In this document: one piece after another, positions 51,285 to 63,504 of the stretch
Layout: each line of letters starts with the position of its first letter
Numbering within the stretch: position 1 is the stretch's first letter
Source: Manduca sexta
Taxonomy: Eukaryota > Arthropoda > Insecta > Lepidoptera > Sphingidae
Length of the DNA: 64,000 nucleotides
Direction: 5' to 3'
Assembly: GCF_014839805.1 (NCBI RefSeq)
Contig: NC_051134.1
Span: 14,787,170 to 14,851,169 of the forward strand
Translations under genes and position numbers: made by a program
Notes under the pieces: generated by a model
The model's input: the letters and a program-made list of their open reading frames with translations, nothing else
Told to the model about the DNA's origin: nothing
Database searches by the model: none

Positions 51285-53719
51285 TATCCTCACAAGCTTA
51301 CCTATTACCGAAGCTAATACGTGAATAAAATTGTACCGCCACGATAAAATAAGCTGACAACAAACTAAAAGAAAAGTTCGACAGCCAAATAAAAAGATGC
51401 AAGATCTCTAATAGAAAAGTTGCGGTAATCTTCCACTATTCTGCAACCGCTACGCTAATCTCGTCAGAAGTAAGTAACCATTAAAACATCGCAAAGAAAC
51501 TGGGGAACAATAGAAGCAAATTAAAGATCGTGCTGCAAATTGGCTTTTTAATACGTTTATATCAAAGGCTTGTGTGCGTTTGCTGTGTGGACTAAGACAT
51601 TTTATATAACATTTGTAACTCACGTTTTATTAAAATCTCTGAGCGCAGTTCTTTAAACGTCCTCGTATATTGTGTATTGTGTAATATAATTCTCGTGTAA
51701 CTTTTCCTTTTCCATTTAAAGGGAGATGTAAAATGAACTGGCTCTCTTAATTTATTTACATTTTAGGGTAAAACACATTCTTTTCTCAATATCATGGACT
51801 TTTAAATAACGCATTCCAAAGGCATATCATTTATTGTGTTGGTTTATTTAAGATCATACATTTTCTGACAAAATAATATATCATAAAGGAAGAAATTATT
51901 ATTTCTAACGAAAAACTGTTTATAAAGTAACACGGAACAACGCGATTGAATAACATGTATGTAACATATTTTTCCGCATGAATAGCGCAGTTTATTAATG
52001 TAATTCACAATCACAATGACTCATTACTGTATTCAGATCCTTTTCCTTATTTATTCGAACGTTTTTGATCTTATTTAAGTTAATTATAAAATAGTAAAAC
52101 ACAATTTTTAAAAATGAATGTCTTTGCTTGCAATGATTTTCGGGACCGTCAGATTCGCTGTGGCGCAGTAATGGATTATTGCTTTTATCATAGCCTATTA
52201 TCATCTGTTTCTAACGTGCGACTCTAAGATAGGCGGCTGCGCGACAGGCCGTAGTCGTACTAAGTCCCGTAAACGCCAAAACAAAATGTCATACTGTATA
52301 CGAGATCTTCTGAAGTGGTCCAACATGGGAGAAGACAGCGAAATGGTATCCGAAAGTTTAAGGATACTTCCCTTCTTAGAGCCCAAGAGGCAATCTTCGT
52401 ACGCTGACGAAGAGGACAATACAACACAACAAAAACGTTCTTTGTGTTTTAAGGTCATTGAAACCATCATAACTACCCAATTTTCTACGAGGCACGGCCA
52501 TAACAATAATTTCATTTACGCCAGCAAACAAAAATGAAACACTGCGGTATAATTTTAATTACCTACAAGGTAACTCGTATTTTAAGTCTACGTTAACCTA
52601 AATAAAACGTCGACAAAGCCACTATGCCATTATATCTCTCGAGCTATGTTTAATAAATTATACATGGGCGAATACACACATACACTACACGGGTCCTAGT
52701 GGGACAACACGTTGAAATCTTTCTATAGTTCGTAGCACCGTAGCGGCGTAGCGCGGTAGCTCAAAGCTACGAGCAGCTGCATTAGTTTTATTTGTATGAA
52801 AGTACAAAATACACATAAACAGTACAGTGTACACTGCGAGCTTGAGTCAACATTGTGTATTTAAGTACACGCTTTCACACAGCATGTGGACTGTAGATAT
52901 AATTACAACTTTGTACGGTCAGAATAATAGTTTATTTCACGGTAAAATTGTAAAGTACTTTTGGTATTCGGTGAGTTTATAATCGTATAGCGATGTAATT
53001 AATTTTAGCGGTTACCTATAAGCTACAGTGTATTGATAATTGAAGCCACATCCCATGATCGCGGATTATTTAATTTGTATAAATACATTGTTAAATTTAA
53101 ACTGAGTTAAATGTGTTATATACAGTTAGATATTGAATATACGTTTGTATTGACTAATGTTTAATGCGGCGTATACTTTAAATAAATGTCAAAAATTAAT
53201 ATTGGAATTTCAAAAAAGCTAAAATTGTTTTCACAAAACCAATTTATAACTAAAATGAAACACCATTTTTAAAACACAAACACCGATCGAAAACCGCTTG
53301 AGAGGTATAATTCTAAGGCAGCCGTGTATTGAAAGAAAGTAATAGCTCCGCCCGGCTTGAACTTGTAAAGCGAAAACTTTTTTACTGACAATAAAAGCTC
53401 GGAGGGAATTACGGGCCCTTGCAGTTGATTCCCGAAAGAAATCTCATTAAAGTGTCTTACATTGGCGACTGATTAAGGTTTGGTTTCGCGCATCGCATGA
53501 ATACTGAACATTTACGAACATCTGTGTTTTTATCGTATTCCGATTTAATTGAAACATACGTTTATTGGCTTTTATCACGTGGCGAATATAAATATACGTG
53601 CATACATACATAGTCAATAATAAAATATAAATAAACATGTCTTAGCCTTTAGCCTTTGTGTGTGGGTGTGTGAAATCAATGAATTTAATATAACATTATT
53701 TCATTCATATTATACACAA
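51285..53719. other. Non-coding stretch with antiparallel frames
   Basis: AT-rich. At 52140-52540, frames of 83 codons (plus, 52286-52537) and 104 codons (minus, 52201-52515) overlap; neither matches a family I know. At 52731-52762 four units of 8 bp share the core gtagc (tandem, diverged), followed by gtagct-caa-agctac. No dispersed repeat recognised. Confidence 0.55.
52201..52537. CDS. Antiparallel unassigned ORF pair, at most one coding
   Basis: Plus frame 52286-52537 reads MSYCIRDLLKWSNMGEDSEM and is acidic then Lys/Gln-rich. Minus frame 52201-52515 has an internal Arg/Leu-rich part (FRRSRIQYDILFWRLRD). The patch is moderately GC-rich and stop-poor on both strands, which is typical either of real coding DNA or of a decayed element. 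No domain, no splice context, no neighbour to help. Unknown. Confidence 0.12.
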
Positions 53720-53912
53720 CTAGCTCTTGCTCGCGACTCTGCCCACGTGAAAGAGTTTGCCCGGGATGAAAATCCCGGTACATATTTTCCCGGGATAAAA
53801 AGAAGCCTGTATCCTTCCCAGGATTTTAAACTATCTCAATACCGAGTTTTATTGAAATAGATTTGATAATTTTTGAGTTTATCGCTTTCAGACAGACAGA
53901 CGGATGTAACAA
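53720..53912 (+). repeat. Family C tail, copy 5
   Basis: Plus strand: ctagctcttgctcgcgactc, ttttcccgggataaaaagaag, atccttcccaggattttaaac, ttttgagtttatcg, cagacagacagacgg. Diverged but complete in order. Confidence 0.82.
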
Positions 53913-54126
53913 CATAAATATAATATAAACGTCAAAGAAAAACAAATAATTAAATTTATTATTAAAATTAAAAACTAATGTACATAATTTAATTTACTGA
54001 TTATTTTTAGCACTCGCATAAACCTACTTATAGGAAAAAGAGTTTAGACTGCTTGCCTGAGTGAGGTTTTTTTGCTCTGTACGACAACCGCTCTTTTAAA
54101 TCTGAGTAGATAAATTTAATCGCTCG
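53913..54126. other. AT-rich spacer
   Basis: Nothing certain; a diverged SINE head may lie at 54050-54125, but I cannot support it. Confidence 0.4.
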
Positions 54127-54290
54127 ATTAGATTTTTCTACTCAGTACCAGCTTGGAGCCTGGTATTTGTGCCCGATGTGACAATTGACTCACCTCCTAT
54201 CACATCATGGGACGGAATACACATAACGAAAACTGGGTGAATGGTGGCACCACCGCCTACTCTTACGGGAATAAACGTAGGTGTGTGAGT
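54127..54290 (+). repeat. tRNA-derived SINE with TG tail, copy 3, 5' truncated
   Basis: Plus strand: ttttctactcagtaccag, ctatcacatcatgggacg, ccgcctactcttacggg, aggtgtgtgagt. It matches the bodies at 2525-2773 and 6411-6621, but the tRNA-like head is not recognisable. Confidence 0.75.
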
Positions 54291-54767
54291 TTGGAGTGAT
54301 ACGTAAAATAATCACGAAGCTCAACAAGCTACTGAAATAACACATTAAGTCGAGAACAAAAACCTAGACAACGCGACGGAACAACTTAATCTAAGAACAA
54401 ACACGAGAAGTCTTGGCGTCTACTTAAGTCAATGCTAAGTTATGATAAAACAGACCTTAGGAACAATGAATGAAGATTAAAAAACAGCGTATATCCAGCG
54501 CGAAGTCTCGGCCCTCTAAACAGACGAGTTTTTAAGACTCGGAACAAACCCCGGACTTAATTAAGAGCCTGTTTGTTCTTAAACATCATCCGAGCATGTC
54601 TAATGCGTTACTTCGCTTCTGTTTGAGTTAAAACATGAAGTTTTTAAAATATTCTCTCTGGTAATAATATTATTATAAGTATTGTTAGATTTGTAACACA
54701 AATATTTTATGTTAAATAATATTTAACATAAAATATTTGCGTTTTATTAACAAACATTTTCAATAAA
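54291..54767. other. Non-coding stretch with AT palindrome
   Basis: A perfect 19 bp inverted repeat with a 3 nt loop (caaatattttatgttaaat 54699-54717 against 54721-54739) precedes the MITE F copy. Nothing else recognised. Confidence 0.7.
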
Positions 54768-54902
54768 CGATCTCAAACGCTTTTTTCGATCTATCTCAAA
54801 AATGGACCTATCGACACAGTTTTTTTTTGCCATGTCAACAAATGAGTTCTTTTAATTAGTTGATTCCCGAAATCGAATTGAAGGTTAAGAGTGGGATTGT
54901 AT
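54768..54902. mobile_element. MITE F, copy 2
   Basis: Left cgatctcaaacgc, internal tctcaaaaatggacctatcg, then ttagttgattcccgaaatcg and right end agagtgggattg. The order and internal text follow the copy at 48874-49010; more diverged at the ends. Confidence 0.65.
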
Positions 54903-55603
54903 ACTAAAAGCGGGCGTTAGTCTTAAAAGTCATCATCAACATCGAATACCACGAAGTATTATCTGAATATTAAATCTTTAACTACTAACACGGAGACAAG
55001 GTTCTAGTTATAAAATGATTTAAGTTATTCGCAAAAATCAAATATCTTAATCGTAATTTTTATTATTACATAATACTAGGAAACAGAAAGCTAAATTATA
55101 TTCGTCATTACGATACGAACAACCAGAGGCTATGAACATTGTTGTGGTGAATGTCAACAAAGCAAGTTAAGGTACAACCAACGGCCGTCATGGTTCTACA
55201 GTCGATTTGATATACTTCCTATTGAGACCAATGTATGCACGTTAAAATAAACACTAGCTTAACGCAATATTAATCATACAAAGTATCTAAAAAAACACAT
55301 TTGATGTTCCTTTTAACCGTTGAATGATGCATAGATATACCAAGTGAATCAGGTTTTGTGCTCACGTGTGCCACCATCCGAAGCGTTCAAGTTTAAGCAA
55401 ACAGCGACACGTGTTCGAACCAATTTCACGCAACGCTGTCACAGAGCACGTCGGCTGTCGAATCGGACGTTACGCCTTTATCTATTCCTTTCAGCCTGAT
55501 ACTTCGATAGAAAAATCTGCGATAGAGTGACAGAAGCGATCTTTAAAGATTGACAGCGGTTATAAGATTTAGTATGAGTTACATAAAACAGATTGAATTA
55601 AAC
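54903..55603. other. Non-coding stretch
   Basis: A CpG-richer patch at about 55405-55475. No frame or repeat recognised. Confidence 0.6.
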
Positions 55604-55910
55604 TTTTTTTTTATTGCTTTGGATGCGTAGACGATCCCGCCCTTCACCCGATGGTAAGCGATACGACCGCCCATAAACAGCAAAAGTACCCAAAACCATG
55701 AATTACAAAGTATTGTTTGGTATTCCACTGCGCTCGCCATATTAAGACATGAGATGTTAAGTTTCACTATGTCCAGTAGTTACACTGGCTACAATGTCGT
55801 TCAAACCGGAAAATAACAGTGACTACATACTGCTGCTTGGCGGCAGAAATAGACATTGCGGAGGTACCTTCCTAGGCGGACTCTCACATATGAGAGGCCT
55901 ATCACCAGAA
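55604..55910 (-). repeat. Family A retroelement tail, near full-length minus copy
   Basis: Minus-strand copy beginning with the T-run and ttattgctttggatgcg, then gatggtaagcgatacgaccgc, attccactgcgctcgcc, tgcttggcggcagaaatag, ttcctaggcggactctcac and gagaggcctatcaccag. Full length, matching 35482-35792. The minus frame 55579-55767 is repeat-derived. Confidence 0.85.
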
Positions 55911-57616
55911 TGAGTGTATTGTTGACTCTAAAGTAAAGTAAGATAGTAGCAAATAATAGATGATTAAAAAAGCGCATTAACCACGAACAGTGTTGTAAGT
56001 ACGCAAATATCAAAGTGAGCTGCAAAGAAAACCGACAACGTGCAGTGTAGAGACATTGGGTAATTCAACTTAAAAGCTCTTCTACTAGTGAACATTTTCA
56101 TTGTAGTTTAATGTTTTATATAAAAGCATACATATAGTCTTACATTTTGTTGTAGTTATGCAACTCTCCATATTTATAATTCATCTATAAATAAACTAAA
56201 TTCCTGAATATGGTATTTCACAAAATGTATGCGTTTCTTTGGTATATATTGCGGTTAAACAAAAATAATTTTCAATTCAGGAAGACACGGTCGCCGTAAT
56301 CTCAGCCTGAAAGTGTTACAAAGTCGACGAAGAAAATCCTTCTAAATCTGTGCCCTCGACGGGGCTCAGTTAAAGGGGGATTTGGTTGAAACGCCTCCTC
56401 GCAAGACTTTCATTAAGTCCTCGCTTAAACGCCACAAAGCTTCGTCTACTTTTAAACACACCGTGTAAGGTAAACCGAGATGTTATGAAATAAAATTTAA
56501 CGTAAATCGCGTACGCTATTTATTTTACACATTTACTTCAAATACAAAACTAAAGCGCCTTTTTTTGTCATGACAGGTATGTTGGGAATCAAATCAAGTG
56601 ATGAGAAACCATCGTTCCCTTTGTTGGCCACGTGAGGGTGGCAACATGCTGGCCATTAGCCTAACTGAATCCCCTACCAGTCCCAAGGGACATACGGTGC
56701 AGTCCTAACCTGCATTAAGGCTTATTCCATGCAATGAAACGTCCCAAAGGCCAATAACAATGGCTCATTGCTTTGTGTTACTCCATTCATTTGGAATCAA
56801 ATAAAAGTTTTTAAATGAAAGCAATCACTGGAGAATATAACAAAATTGTAATGTAGAATCTACAAAGCGTAGTTTAATATTTCAACCCCAGTTAAGGGAT
56901 TACGTAACCGAAATGTGTATTTATGGTGCGCTTACCGGGATAATTTGCTAATAAAATTTTAATAGACTTGAATTATGAACGAAAACTAACAAAGCATATG
57001 GTATAAATATTGGTAATATGTATTTCAGGTTTAATAATATCAATTTTAAATTACTCGTGATTATTATACAACGAGATTAAACGAGTTAGTCTTATTTGAA
57101 CAAAAGTAGAAAATATGATTTTCACCGGCCATAAAAACGTTAAAGTTTCAACATGAAATACAAATGAAATATGTATAAAGTTAACCGCACGCCACGTAAT
57201 TTTTCCTTGTGTTGAATTAAGTTGTTTGATAAGCAATTCTAGACATAATTGATTACGATAAAAATGGTAATAGGTCGGACCTGGTTAGCAAGGAAAGCGA
57301 TCTGTGCGTGCGAATATTCTGTGTATACGCTGGGGAATGGAGTATGAATGACAGGGTAATTGTAACTGCATGTGACGATTATTAAACCATAAACCAAATA
57401 CTAGACGGTTTTTTATAACAATTTATTTAATGTTTGTAGGAACAACAAGGCCATCGACACAACTGACGTATCTGGACACGAATATGAAGGATGCACATAT
57501 TTCTAAAATCATAAAGAAAACCGATAGAAAATTTAATGCACTTTTAATACGCTTTTCAAGCAATTACTTCAACTCAAGACTTCTCCCACAGGGGCTATTA
57601 AAATTATTTATATATT
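55911..57616. other. Non-coding stretch
   Basis: GC-richer part at 56290-56460 and 56590-56740 with stops in all frames examined. Possible unknown repeat at 56570-56790 that I cannot match. No gene supported. Confidence 0.55.
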
Positions 57617-57702
57617 TACATCAGCCCTGTATTACAGTCTCACTGCTGGGCTCGGGCCTCTTCTACTACTGAGGGATTAGGCCCTAGTCCACCACGCTGG
57701 AA
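57617..57702 (-). repeat. SINE G / LINE tail fragment
   Basis: On the minus strand it reads ccagcgtggtggactagggc, ctaatccctcagtagtagaa, gaggcccgagcccagcagtg. It matches the tail of the SINE at 43901-44214; no head present. Confidence 0.75.
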
Positions 57703-58087
57703 TGACGTACCTATATACCAATTATTGAATCATGTACCGACATTTAAAACCATTAATATCCAATCGGAACCATACACAACTGCCTGAGATCTATTGCTAT
57801 CACAACAGTAAAGGATAATTATTATTCGTGACACAGTATTCAGAGCATGCCATATTCACTCAACTGCAAACTACGGTCACAAATAAATACAATCCCACCA
57901 CAAATGCGGCTATTGAACTGCTGGGCCAACCTCTATCGAGCACCGCTCATATCCGTTAGATATATGATTTATTACTTACCTATATTCGCATTTTCAATTT
58001 AATATTACTGGCAGTGCATTCGCTATGAACGGTTCAGAATGAAGGAAATGAACTATGTAAGTTATCGGCACATGTGGCTTTTAAAAC
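57703..58087. other. Non-coding spacer
   Basis: Nothing recognised. Confidence 0.55.
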
Positions 58088-58305
58088 TAGTATTCTATAT
58101 ATATTATAAAACAAAGTCCCCTTTTCCGTCTGTATGTTATAGATTTTCTCAAAAGGTACTGAACGGATTTTTATGAAATTTGGTATGGAGATAGTTTAAG
58201 ACCCTGGAAAGGTTATAGGCTACTTCCTATCGCAAGAAAATATTTAACGAGACTTTTATCGTGGAAAACTCCTTCACGCTGGCAAAATCGCGAGCAAAAG
58301 CTAGT
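58088..58305 (-). repeat. Family C tail, copy 6
   Basis: Minus-strand copy. Plus-strand text: acaaagtccccttttccgtc, tgaaatttggtatggagatag, agaccctggaaaggttatagg, gacttttatcgtggaaaac, cgcgagcaaaagctagt. The left end shows the taaaacaaagtc terminus. Confidence 0.83.
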
Positions 58306-59684
58306 TTAGAATGAATTAAGTTTCTTTACATTAGATATAAGGTAACAAAAGAAATTGATTAGTTGTTAAGACGAAGAAATGTCTGGCGTTTGAGGAAACG
58401 GCACGTTATTGGCACCGCCCATCCAATTTAATCCAGAGGGCGTTACGACTCCACCACACAATAGGACATTTACGATCATTCAACGCTTCCCAGGCGAAGT
58501 TATTTATAAAAACTACCAACTTTGATTAGTTTTTTTTACATAGGTCTAGAAAATACAATTGAATAAGAACTAGCTTTGTTCACATACATCCTGCAGAATG
58601 CAATGTGCGAAAAAAAACAGTATACATAATTAAATATTCAATTTGAGACTGGATGTTGTAGAAACCATTTTCCTAAAAGTAACTGATACCTATTTGCAAA
58701 ATAAATGGAGGCCAGAAGTATGTGTGTGACTTAATGAGTATCCAATTTTATATACCTCTACATTCTAACACGAAAGCAAGGCCAATAATAGTAAGCAATT
58801 CTAAAATTAATCAAAATTCAAACGTATTTTTAACCTAATAACGTAGTAAACGTTTAGAATGTGCATAAATTTTCTAAAATCAGACATCCTTTACTAAACC
58901 ATATATTACTACTTTTATTAAAGAAAAATTGAGTATGTCTCACGTGTCTTTTATGTTAAAAATTCACAAAACTTGTGTAATGGGTGGGTCCGCCTTAAAT
59001 CGCCCATTAAACGTCCCAGTAACCAAGCACAGCTTGACATCCACTTTATAGCTTAAGTGGATATGGAAATTCTCAGAATGTGTGCTTTAAATATATTGCA
59101 ACGATAAAGAGGAAAGAACGCAAAGAAAATAGGTTTAGCGATAAATAAATACAAGTCATCTAGCTTAAGTATTATCTAGAATTGCACGTTGTAAGTGATG
59201 TACCACGCAGGCCGCAGATACTAATGGTATGGGTGATCGCGGGCAGGAGCAGCAGTGACTGTACCATGCGATCAACACGAAACCACTACGAACAAAAGGG
59301 TACAACGTGTAAAGAACGAAAGTGACACGATAAAAAAAAACTATTTGTGGACGATGTTTGGTTTGAAAAGCTTTATTGATAGTAGATTAATATTATATAG
59401 TTTTATATACATAATTTATAATCCTGAAGTGACGAGTCACTAAATAACTACAATTAAAATCGGAAATTGACTACATTTTACTATGATTACCTAAATTATT
59501 TTATAATTCCCAATTGAAGGGAATCAGTACGAATAAATAATAAATACCACCTAAGACCGAAAATTAATTGGCAATGTTTAAAACATTTGTATGTCGTTTA
59601 ATTATGCATATAAAAACACTGTAACCTACGCGAAGTGCTAATAAACTGTTTAACCATGTTAAGCGGCGCGCCGCTGACCCCTAA
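58306..59684. other. Non-coding stretch
   Basis: A small hairpin (atccactt 59039-59046, aagtggat 59055-59062). No gene or repeat recognised. Confidence 0.6.
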
Positions 59685-59888
59685 TTAGAACAGTTTGCTA
59701 TCGGTTTCCGAACACGTTCGATCTGAACACTGCCAGGGCAAATAAGTGCCAACGGCTGCATTACATTGACACTGCGCTAGCTTACAAGTAATTTGACGGC
59801 GTCTGTTCCTCGACTTAACGTTTGTCTCGTGACGAGGACTGTCCAATGCCACAGTGCTTTTTCCAGGCACTAATTCAGAAGTTGACAT
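59685..59888 (-). CDS. Unassigned 67-codon ORF, Cys-rich end
   Basis: Reads MSTSELVPGKSTVALD at its start, a basic middle (SRNRRRQ), and a C-terminal part with five cysteines in about 27 residues (TCKLAQCQC ... QCSDRTCSE). No signal peptide and no known cysteine-framework family recognised. A TATATACAG acceptor-like site lies upstream on the minus strand at about 59928. Mixed codon use does not stand out from chance. No neighbouring gene to support it. Confidence 0.15.
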   Translation of the reverse strand: MSTSELVPGKSTVALDSPRHETNVKSRNRRRQITCKLAQCQCNAAVGTYLPWQCSDRTCSETDSKLF

Positions 59889-59960
59889 AAAATGCCTCGG
59901 GCATTAAATCCACTTGTACTCTACTGTATATAATATTTAAATAAAATATTTCAAAATATT

Positions 59961-60030
59961 GGTGATGTTACTACCATTTTAAGAAGTCATATTGCTTGCC
60001 ATCAGACGAGAGACTCGTCTCGTCCTTCAT
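59961..60030 (+). repeat. Family A fragment
   Basis: ggtgatgttactaccatttt, attgcttgccatcagacgag, actcgtctcgtccttcat follows the order of the family's last third. Diverged and truncated. Confidence 0.5.
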
Positions 60031-62220
60031 CACGGTAGAGGACGCGCCTAGCCTTAATGTCAAGGGTGAGATAACAATCATGTTTGACAGCTTGCAATCT
60101 GACATTGGCCGAGCCTTTGCGTAAGATGAGCGTGGAATCCAACACGCAATTGTTGTATATTGATGTGTTGTGAACATTTTTAATTACACACTGCTGGCAC
60201 GCATGCCATTGGTTCGCCATTACTGACAGTATATAAACCGTTTCTGACGGTAGTATCCTTTTGAAGAAATACGTAAATTTATGTCCTTCTTCAAATAGGA
60301 GACATCAATTAAAATTTGAACTTTATTGCCGTACAATAATGAACATTAAACAATTAAGCAATTTACAATAAAAATATTTCTCCAAAAGCGGAATGAGACT
60401 TTGGTGCCAGATTGATGTAAAAACCGGTAAACAAAAATTTCCATGTATCATCCGCGTTACATTGACACAGATGTCAGACACGCCCGAGCCGTCGACATAA
60501 TGTCAAGGGTCTGATGAGTGCTTGGATGAGTGTCGTGTTTGGAAACTTGCGTGACATCTTGACATTGGAACGGCACTGATTAAAAAAGATGTGACTTGCA
60601 TCGATCGTAGAACAAAATAATCGATAAAGTTGAGTGAATTCGATTAAACAGTATTACATAGCATCATAGCAAAGTTTTATACCGGGTTTATCATTATTAT
60701 TATTATAATATTTCTCTTAGTTTTTAAAGTTGTGTTTTCTATATTTTTATATATACTAAAAACATCAATGCATATAAAAATATTAGAGAAAATAATCACC
60801 CTCAGATGGCGAGGCTCTAGACCCGACACCTGTAGGAAGGGATTCAAAGTTAGGAATTTCCCCACAAAACGTGCCGCGTCCAACAATACTGCTTTCTGCG
60901 TCTGTCTTTTTTATATAATATTATTACGATTTGGTTTATGACAGGTTTTTAGGAATTGAATCACAAATGTGTATTTTTTATATTAAGAAGTCTATATTAT
61001 ATTAGTCGAGACGTAAGTCTATGTGTGCTGGATTTTAATTTTTTCCATTCAGTGGGTCATACGTGATGTCGTATCAAAGATTTAGATGTCTTAACAAATT
61101 CCACCTCTATAATATTAACAAGATATAATATGAAACAAGATGGAAACTACAATAAAAAAAAAAAACAAAATAAACTATAAACAGAAACTTGTTTTTTAGA
61201 TCATAACCTTTTAACTCGACAAAGCTATTAAATAAATTACTTCGAATTAATTTGCAATCTGGTACGACGACTCCACCACAAGAAGATAGTTCTGATTGAA
61301 GATAATGTTTCGCACATATTTAAATATAGAAAGTTGCAAACCAGACCGATTACAAACTAATGAGAGTATAATGATTATTTAATCAACCCGCTAGAAATCA
61401 CGTGATCTACGAAGATGGTAGTTCAGTAGTATCACGGAAAAGTAAAAGCAAAATTAAGAATTATATTGTAATTCATTATGAGAAAGCCAATGTGAAGTAA
61501 TCGATTAAAATAAACATGTCACCATCGATTATTTTTTATCGATACTACCCAGTCACGATTTAATTGGTGTAACAATTGACGCACGTAACAAGTTTAGCTG
61601 GGTGTGATTATTCTCGTAAATATTTCGCATGCCATCCTGATTACACCGCCTTGACACGAACCGGTCTAGGGCACATTATAAACTAACCAATCGTCACACT
61701 ATTACGTAATTATTATTCCCATTATAAATCCCGATCCATTTTGGTCGGCATTGCTTTAAAGTAACAAAAGTTAGCTTCATAAATATTCAAGCCAACTCCG
61801 TAGTCCGTAAAGGAAATCCGATAGAAGGAATAAATTGAGTGGAGCGGGTTATATTGGCAGGTCTTCATGAGGACGCGCGATGAGCTCGCTCGAGTGGTGT
61901 GCCGGCTATGATTCAGTGGCAATGTTACATCATTAGTCTTCTTTATTCTGTAGCACATTACGCTACTTATTATATTTGGTTAGGAAGAATATATACTGAA
62001 TGGTAAGTCTATTAACATTAACTCGGTCGGATAATAAATTCTGTATTTTTTTAATAAATAGACAGCATGAGTACATGTAGGTATATTTAAGGTACGTAAA
62101 TCAAATAGGGTAAAATGTTATAAGGAAAGTGAGATGATACGCGATTATAGCACTTATTACAGCACCGGCGACATAAATCTTGGATAAAAAAGCGACGGTC
62201 GCATTGAATAGCAGCAAGTC
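60031..62220. other. Non-coding stretch
   Basis: Minus frames at 59971-60220 and 61722-61958 and a frame pair at 60677-60941 have no recognisable motif. Nothing else recognised. Confidence 0.5.
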
Positions 62221-62249
62221 TATAAAGGCGGCGGCAGCCCTCATCAGTT
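62221..62249 (+). promoter_or_regulatory. Candidate TATA-Inr core promoter
   Basis: tataaagg at 62221-62228 is followed 25 bases later by tcagtt at 62244-62249, which fits the arthropod initiator TCAKTY with the A at 62246 as start. The interval is GC-rich (cggcggcagccc) in contrast to its surroundings. The spacing is within the usual range, slightly short. No downstream promoter element is obvious, and no clear gene follows; a 25-codon frame starts at 62398. Confidence 0.3.
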
Positions 62250-63390
62250 CACATTGTCGCGACACAAACAATTGAATAAGCTCATTTATACGAACTGTCC
62301 GCACCGACTCAATAAAATTATTTAATAATCTTTATTTACATTCATTTACAGAGTCCACGCACATCGGCGCCGCTCAAAGAGAATTCATAAAATAAAAATG
62401 TACGCGAACATTGCGCGAATATTGACAGTCTATTTGTGGAAATCGCTTAAAACCGAATCATTTATGAGCCAATGAAATACAATTTTACAAAACAAAATGT
62501 TCAAGAAATTAAAAATTTCACAGTCGGATAACGACTGGCTTATTAACATTTTATGTAAGCGCAGATACATAATTTCAGCATTTTACATCGCTTTGTAAAT
62601 AAATCCTGGTTTTTGAGTCGGCAGTAAACACTTTTTTTATTTATCTACAATATCTAAATGGCTGAATGTTTAAAAAAGTAAAAATAAAATCTCCCATTTA
62701 TCTGCTGCTATTTGTTTTACTATTATTATGAATGTTAAAAATTCAAATATTTGGGTTATTTTTTTAATGACATAATCGGATGAATGGGTTTGCATGTTTG
62801 ACATAAACAACATTCGGAATTACATTTCACTAGCTAACTATCACAAGGACTTATGGCAATTTTTAGTAATGTTGCGAAAATGAGATAAAAATATCATATT
62901 AGTAAAAGTGCGGCAAAACAATACTTCATGGTTCCTCCTTTAAATGTGATATATATAATTCAATTTGCCCATGAATATGTCATAGAACCTTGTAATAGTG
63001 AACCAGTAATATAAGCCACTTTAAAATCCGAAGAAGCATTTGAGATAGACAAAGCAACGAACATTAGTACACAATAAATCAAATAATATCACCCATCTAA
63101 AGAGCCTATTAGAGGAAGAGTTTTGAAAGAAAATGCACACGGTTGTAAAACTACTTTGCATACTTAGAGTTCCGAGAAATAACTATTATAAATAACGTAA
63201 GCTACTTTTCTTCTTAAAAGTAACAGTAACATAGTAAATATCTTTAAAGTTTTTATTCTTATGAGCATAATTTTCGTTATAAAAACCGATTATATATAAC
63301 CAGTACTATTATTGTTTTCTTTATACATTAGCTAATGATTAATAAACATCTTTTTAAAAATAGGGCATCTGTACATTGCGAGACGCGAGT
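62250..63390. other. AT-rich non-coding stretch
   Basis: An acceptor-like atttacag ends at 62351. Nothing else recognised. Confidence 0.55.
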
Positions 63391-63504
63391 ACTGCGTAAT
63401 TCAAAGATTTATATGGTGTTGCTACTATTTATGGGTCGTATCGCTTACCATCAGACAAAGAGCATATTCTTATAGCAGCGTCTCGTCATTCAATAGTAAA
63501 AAAA
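63391..63504 (+). repeat. Family A, 3' part
   Basis: Reads actgcgtaattcaaag, atatggtgttgctactattt, gggtcgtatcgcttaccatc, then tctcgtcattcaatagtaaaaaaa. The tail is diverged from caaagcaataaa. Confidence 0.68.

Noticed and set aside
55579..55767. 62-codon frame on the minus strand
   Set aside because: Family A sequence; related frames occur in other copies because of shared repeat DNA.
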